Shown here: positions 1 to 5,089 of the stretch, one piece after another | How positions within the stretch are numbered: the first letter of the stretch is position 1 | Layout of the letters: each line of letters opens with the position of its first letter | Assembly: GCA_964360145.1 (NCBI GenBank) | Contig: CAYHWW010000180.1 | Location: forward strand, 1 to 6,623 | DNA: 6,623 bases | From: CAYHWW01 sp964360145 | GTDB taxonomy: Bacteria; Bdellovibrionota; UBA1018; CAYHWW01 | Direction of reading: 5' to 3' | Notes under the pieces: model-generated | What the model was told of the DNA's origin: nothing | The model's database searches: none | The model's input: only the letters and a program-made list of their open reading frames with translations | Program-made: the position numbers and the translations under genes

Positions 1-1
1 G

Positions 2-94
2 GGCGACGACGACAACGAAGCAGATGGCCCTTTATCGACGATCTACGCCTCCGCTGTCCTTGGCAATCATGCCCCCTTGAGGTATGTGGCATGA
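2..94 (+). CDS. C-terminal end of an unidentified protein (partial, cut by window start)
   Basis: Frame 2 is open from the first base to a TGA at 92-94 and gives 30 residues of ordinary composition, beginning GDDDNEADG and ending NHAPLRYVA. The other two forward frames are less protein-like: one gives a run of Arg, Cys and Pro, the other a Thr/Pro/Arg mix. The family cannot be told from so short a tail. The stop overlaps an ATG (ATGA, 91-94) and lies 3 nt before the GTG assigned to the amidase, so the two genes are probably co-transcribed and translationally coupled. Confidence 0.6.
   Translation, partial: GDDDNEADGPLSTIYASAVLGNHAPLRYVA
79..82 (+). promoter_or_regulatory. Shine-Dalgarno GAGG before the amidase
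   Basis: GAGG lies 8 nt before the ATG at 91, which is ideal spacing, but 15 nt before the in-frame GTG at 98, which is too far. This argues that the site was built for ATG 91, although ATG 91 now opens a frame that stops after 24 codons. Confidence 0.45.
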
Positions 95-97
95 CCC

Positions 98-1471
98 GTG
101 ATTTTAGCCCTTGCCCTCCTCTTCGCCACCCCCGCTTCCGCCACCTGGGACGCCTCTCTTTTTGAGCGCCGCCTGGTGGCCCTCGACCAATACCGTGTGG
201 CTGCCGAACCCGACTTCCAAGACGCTCTGCGCCCCTGGTCGGGCCGCCAAAGCCGCATCCAATTCGAAGCGGCCCTCTCGGTGATGGACCCCGGCAATAC
301 CCTGCAGCGCTACGCCACCTGGGACGACCGCCATCTCATGGTCTTCCAGGACGCCGATGTACGCACGGTGCCTGACTTCACTCTCACCTTCGCCCCCGCC
401 GATGCGGTACCATCGAGCCCGAGCTACACGGGCTTTGCCGCGAGGAAGGCTTCCGCAACAGTGCCACTGGCGGGCCTACGCATCGCCCTCGACCCCGGTC
501 ACTTCGGCAACGAAATTGATGATCACGTAGGTAAAGTCGTGCGGGCCCGGGGCCAGAAGCTTCGGGAAGGCACCATCTCGGGACAAACCTGCTGGCTCAT
601 CATGAAGCGCCTCTTGGAGTTGGGCGTACGCCGGGAGGACATTTTTCTCACACGCCCGGGCTTTGCGCCGGTGACCACTGTCCCCTACGACGACTTCCCC
701 CTGGAAGAGTACGCCCGCCGGGATCTGCTCCGCGCTGCTGACGAGCCGTGGTTCCAGCGCCTTCTGCAACGGGCCTCTTCCCCCGCAGACCTGCTGGCGG
801 ACCTCGCCAACGACGGTCATATTGCCGGGCTTTTTCTGAGTCAGGAGCGTTCCCCGACGCGTTGGGCCTCCGTGCGCACCAGGCTCTTTGCCCGCATCAC
901 TGAACTTGAAGCTCGTGCGCTTCTCCTCAATAGCTTCCGCCCCGATCTCACAATCATTATTCACTACGATACCATTGGCGCGGGCCTCCAACGGTCGGCA
1001 AACCACGTTAAAGCCTTCGTCCCCGGTCATTGGATGACCGATGAGCTAGGCTCTCGGGAAGAGCGCTATGAACTCGTGCAACATGCTCTCAACACTCCGG
1101 GTTGGCTGCGCTCCGTGCGTCTCTCCCGTGATGTGGTGCAAGGCATTTCCAGTGTCACTGGCGTGCCTGTCCATGGGGCCCATGGCCCCGCGGCGGCCTC
1201 CGGTCGCGGCAGCGCCGTGGCTGCAGGGGTTTACACCCGCAACCTCGCGCTCAATCGCCTCGTCACGGAAACGGAAGCCATCGCCTACGTGGAGTCTCTC
1301 TTTTACAACAACGCCACCGAGTTCGGCCGCCTTACGGATGAAAGCATCTCCACCACCGTGGACGGCTACACCTTCAGCCACTCTGCCCGCGTGGATGAAG
1401 TGGCCCAGGGCGTGGTCCAAGGCATCCTCGAATACGTCAGGACCACCCCGGCTGCAGAAGCAGGCATATAA
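98..1471 (+). CDS. Divergent N-acetylmuramoyl-L-alanine amidase (Amidase_3-like), secreted
   Basis: This is a likely zinc hydrolase that cuts the amide bond between N-acetylmuramic acid and the L-Ala of the stem peptide in the periplasm. The 457-residue product starts with a hydrophobic stretch ending ATPASA, a plausible signal peptide but without a basic n-region. Residues ~20-125 form an N-terminal region I do not recognise. The catalytic domain spans ~126-446. LDPGH supplies zinc ligand H135, the REGTIS segment supplies E157, DLTIIIHYD supplies H289, and AYVESLFYNN supplies the probable catalytic E399. A long charged insertion (~190-270) separates the second and third ligands, so the protein is larger than typical AmiC-type domains. 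The GTG start is the only usable one after the in-frame TGA at 92-94, but it lacks a well-placed ribosome site (see findings). The 3' end overlaps the convergent antiporter gene by 35 bp. The family call rests on motifs; the exact specificity is inferred. Confidence 0.8.
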   Translation: MILALALLFATPASATWDASLFERRLVALDQYRVAAEPDFQDALRPWSGRQSRIQFEAALSVMDPGNTLQRYATWDDRHLMVFQDADVRTVPDFTLTFAPADAVPSSPSYTGFAARKASATVPLAGLRIALDPGHFGNEIDDHVGKVVRARGQKLREGTISGQTCWLIMKRLLELGVRREDIFLTRPGFAPVTTVPYDDFPLEEYARRDLLRAADEPWFQRLLQRASSPADLLADLANDGHIAGLFLSQERSPTRWASVRTRLFARITELEARALLLNSFRPDLTIIIHYDTIGAGLQRSANHVKAFVPGHWMTDELGSREERYELVQHALNTPGWLRSVRLSRDVVQGISSVTGVPVHGAHGPAAASGRGSAVAAGVYTRNLALNRLVTETEAIAYVESLFYNNATEFGRLTDESISTTVDGYTFSHSARVDEVAQGVVQGILEYVRTTPAAEAGI

Positions 1472-2729
1472 CCGCCACCAGGGTGGGGATCGCCGCTCCC
1501 GCGAGGAGATGGAGCGCACTGATGCCCCCCTTGCCAAACGCCGAGTTGAGGATGGAATAACCCGCGGGGTTGGGCGCGTTGGCGATGATGGTCAATCCAC
1601 CGCCCGCCACGGCCCCTGCCACAAGGGCGTAGCGAGAGGGGGCGCTCAAGCTTGGCACCTGAGAGCCAAGATACGTAAGAGCCGCGTTGTCCGTGATCGC
1701 CGTAAGAGCGGTGGCGCCCAGGAAGAGGACTTTGGTCTTCATGGTCGCAAGCAGAGGCATGAGCCACCATCCTTGATCGCTACCCAAAACCACCAATCCC
1801 GCGAGGAAGAACGCCACAAGCAGTGACTCTTTCAGCTTCAAAGCATCGTTGTACTCGCTACAGGCGGTGACAAAGCCCAGAAAAAACAAGAACAGGCCGA
1901 AGAAGATGCTCATGTGATGAGAGGTCAACACCACCGCCATGAGAAAAAGTCCGTGGACGGCCATGACCCAGAACGGCGCTTTCCTCACCACTTTCTGGGA
2001 GGTGGGTGCCGCTTGGGTGAATGCCGCCACGATTTCAGCGCGATTCAACATGACACAGATGCCCGCATTGATGATGACCGCCAACATGGCCTTCCAACCG
2101 AAGTGGCCCAGCATGAAAGCAGTGTCCCAACCCCAGCGACTAGCCACCATGAGCACGGGCGGCGCCGCGTAGGATGTGAGCGTGCCCCCCACGGATACAT
2201 TTACGAAGAGAGCGCCCAAGGTTGAGTACATGAACCGAGCGGACATCTTGCGGTCATAATAGCGGGCCTTCAGCATCAACGCGGTCACCGTCATGGCCGC
2301 GGGTTCCGTGATGAGACTCCCCAAAAGCGGGCCCACTGCGAGGGCGGCAAAATAATATGAGACGGGCTGCATGTTGCGTGGCGCTAGCTGGGACAGGAGG
2401 CCGATCATCCTGTCAGCGGCGGAGAGCACTGGCCGCGTGGCCGCGATGGACATGATGACAAAGACGAAGGCGGGCTCAGTGAAACTCAAGTGATCAGTGA
2501 AAAAGGCAACCGGCGCGTATCCCTCGACGAGAGTGCGCAACACCAGATACACCCCCGCCCAAAAACCAAAGACCACCTCCACCTCCCCCAAGAGCGCGAG
2601 CGCATTCTCAAAAAAAGACCCTTGAGGAAATCGATGGGACAGCTCATGAATCCGCTTTGCAGCAAAAGTGTGAACGATGGCAATCGTCAGAAATGCGGTG
2701 GCAAGCAATTGTGGAAGAGTCGGTTTCAT
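1437..2729 (-). CDS. Putative Na+/H+ antiporter (ion transporter superfamily, Na_H_antiport_3-like)
   Basis: This is an inner-membrane protein of 430 residues with about 10-12 hydrophobic helices (roughly 7-24, 42-66, 84-98, 122-139, 168-195, 205-228, 252-290, 302-318, 322-340, 365-383, 405-426). It probably exchanges Na+ for H+. Two half-repeats show the re-entrant loop motifs expected in NhaD/ArsB-like ion transporters: GGTLTSYAAPPVLMVA (~181-196) in the first half and IIANAPNPAGYSIL (~381-394) in the second. TEPAAMTVTAL (~141-151) and ITDNAALTYLG (~345-355) are the conserved acidic helix motifs, and D347 and E142 are candidates for cation binding. A short basic cytoplasmic loop (TSQKVVRK, ~243-250) separates the halves. 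The ATG at 2729 gives a short N-terminus running into the first helix; only a weak SD (GGGG) precedes it. Transcription converges on the amidase gene. The family call is from remembered motifs; ion specificity is not shown by sequence. Confidence 0.82.
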   Translation of the reverse strand: MKPTLPQLLATAFLTIAIVHTFAAKRIHELSHRFPQGSFFENALALLGEVEVVFGFWAGVYLVLRTLVEGYAPVAFFTDHLSFTEPAFVFVIMSIAATRPVLSAADRMIGLLSQLAPRNMQPVSYYFAALAVGPLLGSLITEPAAMTVTALMLKARYYDRKMSARFMYSTLGALFVNVSVGGTLTSYAAPPVLMVASRWGWDTAFMLGHFGWKAMLAVIINAGICVMLNRAEIVAAFTQAAPTSQKVVRKAPFWVMAVHGLFLMAVVLTSHHMSIFFGLFLFFLGFVTACSEYNDALKLKESLLVAFFLAGLVVLGSDQGWWLMPLLATMKTKVLFLGATALTAITDNAALTYLGSQVPSLSAPSRYALVAGAVAGGGLTIIANAPNPAGYSILNSAFGKGGISALHLLAGAAIPTLVAVICLLLQPGWS

Positions 2730-2868
2730 GTGGCCCCAGGGACTGGTCCCAAACTGACACAGTGGTGCGATTTTTCTCGACCAAAAGGTACGCCGTTACT
2801 TTTTGTAAATCCAGGAAAACCTAAAGATACCGCTAGTTTCCTGAAGCCTTCGCCCCCGTGGCACGATC

Positions 2869-2884
2869 TGGCACGGACCCTGCT
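2869..2884 (+). promoter_or_regulatory. Sigma-54 (RpoN) -24/-12 promoter-like site
   Basis: TGGCAC-GGACC-CTGCT matches the sigma-54 consensus TGGCAC-N5-TTGCW with one mismatch. It keeps the invariant GG (2870-2871) and GC (2882-2883) exactly 10 nt apart. The start would fall near 2895, just before the palindrome GGTGAT-g-ATCACC (2901-2913). No protein gene follows on this strand before 3771, so it is either a chance match or the promoter of an RNA gene. No activator (enhancer-binding protein) gene is in the window. Confidence 0.35.
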
Positions 2885-2900
2885 CTAGTGTAAGGCGTGC

Positions 2901-2913
2901 GGTGATGATCACC
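2901..2913. repeat. 13-bp palindrome GGTGAT-G-ATCACC
   Basis: The 6-bp arms are perfect around a single central base. Outer CGTG (2896-2899) and CACG (2917-2920) extend the dyad imperfectly. It could be an operator for a dimeric repressor, or a small hairpin at the 5' end of a transcript starting near 2895. Confidence 0.4.
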
Positions 2914-2937
2914 AAACACGAAACGCTGGCCTGCAGT

Positions 2938-3013
2938 GAGTCTATGGAGCCTCTCGAACTCCCCTGTTCGTGAACCACTCCTCTCTCCCAACTCAAACCC
3001 ACTCCATAGACTC
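2938..3013. repeat. 12-bp perfect inverted repeat with 52-nt loop
   Basis: GAGTCTATGGAG at 2938-2949 is the exact reverse complement of CTCCATAGACTC at 3002-3013. The loop contains a second stem, CGAAC (2955-2959) with GTTCG (2966-2970). A transcript through here, in either direction, would fold into a branched or nested hairpin. No transposase or target-site duplication is seen beside it, and it does not fit a tRNA cloverleaf. Confidence 0.6.
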
Positions 3014-3150
3014 TCTGGAGCCCAGCGACCGCAAAGTCACGAAACTCCGACCCCGCCGATGCCCCTTCTCCGCTGAAAGAAGTCTCAGCATCAAACTCCC
3101 TCCTCCACTGCCTGCCTCATTTCCCTCCCTCAGCACTACCAACCCCTGCA

Positions 3151-3201
3151 TTGGGCCGATGGCTCTCTCCAAAAAAGAGGTTATCGGCCCAAGCTCTTTT
3201 T
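3151..3201 (+). terminator. Probable intrinsic terminator on the + strand, overlapping the ykgJ-like stop
   Basis: TTGGGCCGAT (3151-3160) pairs perfectly with ATCGGCCCAA (3183-3192), and GCTC plus a T5 run (3197-3201) follows. A second repeat, AAAAAGAG (3172-3179) with CTCTTTTT (3194-3201), interlocks with it, so only one can form as a simple hairpin. On the minus strand the second repeat would end in a T6 run just after the TAA of the cluster-protein gene and could end that transcript. The 22-nt loop of the first stem makes it weaker than usual. Confidence 0.45.
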
Positions 3202-3594
3202 AGGGGCCGCGGGACACCATCCGGGGCGGGGCCCGATCTTCGGGAACTGGCGGCATACTTCAGGGCGCTTTGCATACACAGTGCAAAGCCGCGTGCGTTC
3301 ATCGAGATAAATGCAATCAGCGCCGTACTTACCGTTTCGCTGCTCGAGCACGAAGAGCTGAATGCGTGGATGGAAAGAACGCACGATGCCCTCTTTCATC
3401 AAGCGGCGAGCGAGCTTTTTCAAAGATGACGCGGCTTCGTCTATTGTAGCCACGCCGAGGCGCATGAGATCCGCCGCGCTGGTCTCAACGGGGAGCTGAC
3501 AACAACCACCAATGCAGCCTTCACAGAGGCCAGTAGTGTACTTGCGCCACTCGGAAGGGCGCTGAGGATCGGGGCGCACAGGGGAGGATGCCAT
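3181..3594 (-). CDS. YkgJ-family zinc/iron-chelating cysteine-cluster protein
   Basis: This is a 137-residue soluble protein with the CxxCxxxCC signature: C24, C27, C31 and C32 in LCEGCIGGCC. It is followed by C94, C104 and C114 (CTVYAKRPEVCRQFP) and C127 in GWCP. Eight cysteines in this order match the YkgJ/UPF0153 family, which is thought to bind zinc or an iron-sulfur cluster; the cellular role is unknown. The middle region (~40-90) is a charged helical spacer. The length is normal for the family. The ATG at 3594 is the first possible start because two in-frame TGA codons lie just upstream, yet no good ribosome site precedes it. The TAA at 3181-3183 lies inside the stem-loop region described at 3151-3201. 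It is divergent from the lipoprotein-porin operon and has no evident functional link to it. Confidence 0.85.
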   Translation of the reverse strand: MASSPVRPDPQRPSEWRKYTTGLCEGCIGGCCQLPVETSAADLMRLGVATIDEAASSLKKLARRLMKEGIVRSFHPRIQLFVLEQRNGKYGADCIYLDERTRLCTVYAKRPEVCRQFPKIGPRPGWCPAAPKKSLGR

Positions 3595-3696
3595 GGGATT
3601 TCATCAGATACCTAGAATTCGAACAAAATACAACTATATGTTTTCATTAAACAATATACTTAATGGTTGATAATGACACACCGTGTAAGATTTTCT

Positions 3697-3725
3697 TTGC
3701 TCATTCCTGACGTAAATGGTACAAT
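3697..3725 (+). promoter_or_regulatory. Extended -10 sigma-70-type promoter of the lipoprotein-porin operon
   Basis: TTGCTC (3697-3702) and TACAAT (3720-3725) are 17 bp apart. A TG one base before the -10 (TGG-TACAAT) makes it an extended -10 promoter, which offsets the weak -35. The start would be near 3732, giving a leader of ~39 nt with a C6 and a T6 tract before the ribosome site. Confidence 0.5.
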
Positions 3726-3759
3726 TCGGCCCGATTTGAACATCCCCCCTGTTTTTTAC

Positions 3760-3763
3760 GGAG
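3760..3763 (+). promoter_or_regulatory. Shine-Dalgarno GGAG of the lipoprotein gene
   Basis: GGAG (within ACGGAG, 3758-3763) lies 7 nt before ATG 3771. This supports that start and strong translation. Confidence 0.7.
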
Positions 3764-3770
3764 TACAGAT

Positions 3771-5084
3771 ATGAAGTACCTCAAGGCCGTCATGGCTCTT
3801 TCTCTGATCACCTTCTCTTACGGTTGCGGTGGTCCCCACGTCACTGGCTCTGACCCTGCGAGCTCCGGCTCTGGAGATTCTGAATCTTCCACTTCCGCCA
3901 CGAACGTCCCTGACCCCGACGTCGTGAACCCCCCTGTACCAACCCCCCCAACCCCACCAGCCCCGGATGAACCTGATGAAGAAGTTGTGATTCAAGAGAT
4001 CGTCGATCAACCCCCTGTGGCTGACGGTGGTAATGGAGGCGCTGGCGGTGCCGGCGGTTCTGGTACACAAGGCGGCAACGGCGCAGCTGGCGCCCCTGGT
4101 GCCAACGGTGTTAACGGCGCTCCTGGCCCATCCGCTCCCATCGTGGCAGCTGAAGAAACCCCGGTTCTCCCTTCCACCATCGGTATCGTCGAAGTGATCA
4201 CCCCCCCTCCGGGCATCAACGGCATCAACGGCGCAACAGGCCCAAGAGGCCGCGATGGCCGCGACGCCGATAACGTCGCCTTCCCCACCCTCGTGTCAGG
4301 CCTCGCTCCCGGTGAGTTGGCCAATGCCGCTGCCACCTTCAACCTGCCCTACCTGCTTCGTGAAGCGGGAGATAGCCGTGATCACCTGGGCCTTTACAAC
4401 CTGGGCCAAGGTCGCCGCAACAATGGCCGTGGCGAAGCCTGCGACGGCAGCCTGCCCTCCTGCTCCGTGCGGGATGGCATGGTGCTCTTCCATGTGCGAG
4501 TACCCCTCCCTGCCCGGAACAGCATCATTGCTGCCGCTCCCTTCTCCGCTGTGATGACACTGAACATCCGCAAGCTGTCTCTCTCGAACCCCGCGTTCGA
4601 TGCCACCGAGATGCTCTGCTGGTTGGATGCGGGTACCTGCTCTGGCAACTATTTCATGACATTGGACGAAGAGCGCACTGCTGGCCTCCGCGTTGGCGAC
4701 GACGCCTTCGACTGGCACGCCCTCATCAACCCCGTCATGAGCGGCGGTCCAGCGGTGACGAATACGACCTTTGGCGATGACCTGCACGCGGGTGCCGCCA
4801 CTAGCCGTGCACAAACAGGCCGTGGTCGCACCGGAAGCATCCACTTCAGAAGCCAGGCATTGCCCATCGACTTGGCCCACTACTTTCGTCGCGGCGAGCA
4901 AGACCTGACCCGCGACGAGCTCATGGACCTGCTCTACGGCAATAGCGACCCCGCTGTGGCTCCCACGGATCGCATCCTCACCTTCTTGGTGGCTGACGAC
5001 GTCATGGTTCTCGGCGCAGACTTAAAAATGACTTACAGCTGGGAGAGGTCAGATTCCTCCACCCCCGCAGTTTCCGCAGAATGA
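3771..5084 (+). CDS. Collagen-like, proline-rich probable outer-membrane lipoprotein
   Basis: This is a 437-residue secreted protein of unknown function. The N-terminus (MKYLKAVMALSLITFSYGC) is a signal peptide ending at C19. The SYG before the cysteine is a relaxed lipobox, and Gly at +2 would favour outer-membrane sorting if lipidated. A Ser/Thr-rich linker (~23-45) and a Pro-rich acidic stretch (~46-82) come next. Twelve uninterrupted Gly-X-Y triplets (86-121) and six more (148-165, ending GPRGRDGRD) follow, separated by a 26-residue spacer. The remaining ~270 residues are a domain I do not recognise, with two CX6C pairs (C224/C231 and C283/C290) that may form disulfides. Collagen-like repeats usually form trimeric stalks, so a trimeric surface or periplasmic stalk with a C-terminal head is a reasonable inference. 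The porin gene starts 5 nt downstream and is surely co-transcribed. Lipidation is likely but not certain. Confidence 0.75.
   Translation: MKYLKAVMALSLITFSYGCGGPHVTGSDPASSGSGDSESSTSATNVPDPDVVNPPVPTPPTPPAPDEPDEEVVIQEIVDQPPVADGGNGGAGGAGGSGTQGGNGAAGAPGANGVNGAPGPSAPIVAAEETPVLPSTIGIVEVITPPPGINGINGATGPRGRDGRDADNVAFPTLVSGLAPGELANAAATFNLPYLLREAGDSRDHLGLYNLGQGRRNNGRGEACDGSLPSCSVRDGMVLFHVRVPLPARNSIIAAAPFSAVMTLNIRKLSLSNPAFDATEMLCWLDAGTCSGNYFMTLDEERTAGLRVGDDAFDWHALINPVMSGGPAVTNTTFGDDLHAGAATSRAQTGRGRTGSIHFRSQALPIDLAHYFRRGEQDLTRDELMDLLYGNSDPAVAPTDRILTFLVADDVMVLGADLKMTYSWERSDSSTPAVSAE
4026..4133 (+). repeat. Collagen-like block 1: twelve Gly-X-Y triplets
   Basis: Codons 86-121 give GGN GGA GGA GGS GTQ, then GGN GAA GAP GAN GVN GAP GPS, unbroken. 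The first half is glycine-rich in the X position, which is unstable in true collagen; the second half is more canonical. Confidence 0.85.
4212..4265 (+). repeat. Collagen-like block 2: six Gly-X-Y triplets
   Basis: Codons 148-165 give GIN GIN GAT GPR GRD GRD. The first two triplets are an exact tandem 9-bp DNA repeat, GGCATCAAC (4212-4220 and 4221-4229), a sign of recent repeat expansion. Arg in the Y position (GPR) is the most helix-stabilising choice in bacterial collagens lacking hydroxyproline. Confidence 0.8.
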
Positions 5085-5086
5085 GG
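5083..5086 (+). promoter_or_regulatory. Shine-Dalgarno GAGG that decides the porin start
   Basis: GAGG overlaps the lipoprotein stop. It is only 3 nt from ATG 5090 but 9 nt from ATG 5096, so the second Met (codon 3) is probably the true start and the porin is translationally coupled to the lipoprotein. Confidence 0.55.
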
Positions 5087-5089
5087 TAA

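Larger units (their letters stand above)
2730..3180. other. 451-bp intergenic gap with several dyads and no convincing gene
   Basis: Short open frames exist on both strands (for example 2970-3203 + and 2796-3002 -), but none has a ribosome site or natural composition. The region does hold: GGGAC-tg-GTCCC (2739-2750), ten bases upstream of the antiporter start; CAGGAAA/TTTCCTG arms (2812-2818 and 2837-2843, 18-nt loop); a repeated TGGCAC hexamer 10 bp apart (2859 and 2869); a 13-bp palindrome (2901-2913); and two longer inverted repeats listed separately. The antiporter promoter must lie here on the minus strand, but I see no clear -35/-10 pair. Confidence 0.6.
3595..3770. promoter_or_regulatory. 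AT-rich divergent promoter region
   Basis: These 176 bp separate the minus-strand cluster protein from the plus-strand lipoprotein and are much richer in A+T than the flanking genes. On the plus strand a good promoter is visible (listed separately). On the minus strand TATATT (plus coordinates 3653-3658) is a possible -10 element, but I find no convincing -35 for it. No gene fits here. Confidence 0.55.

Noticed and set aside
476..1030. Minus-strand open frame of 184 codons opposite the amidase
   Set aside because: It lies fully within the amidase catalytic domain and shows no motif or start signal.
1068..1826. Plus-strand open frame of 252 codons spanning the amidase 3' end and the antiporter C-terminus
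   Set aside because: It runs out of frame through one real gene and antisense through another, with Pro/Ser/Arg-rich low-quality composition.
2938..3013. tRNA gene suggested by a TTCG-containing stem and flanking inverted repeat
   Set aside because: No 7-bp acceptor stem with D, anticodon and T arms at the right distances can be drawn on either strand.
2938..3013. Ends of an insertion sequence
   Set aside because: Only 52 nt lie between the arms, with no transposase gene and no target duplication.
2970..3203. Plus-strand 77-codon frame downstream of the sigma-54-like site
   Set aside because: No ribosome site is seen, composition is Ser/Pro-rich, and it runs through the inverted repeat and the terminator-like stem. 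I cannot fully exclude a small peptide.
3151..3429. Plus-strand 92-codon frame opposite the cysteine-cluster gene
   Set aside because: It is antisense to the CxxCxxxCC gene and begins inside the hairpin; no supporting signal.
4026..4265. CRISPR or other spaced repeat array
   Set aside because: The repetition reflects Gly-X-Y coding, with imperfect triplet repeats and no regular spacers.
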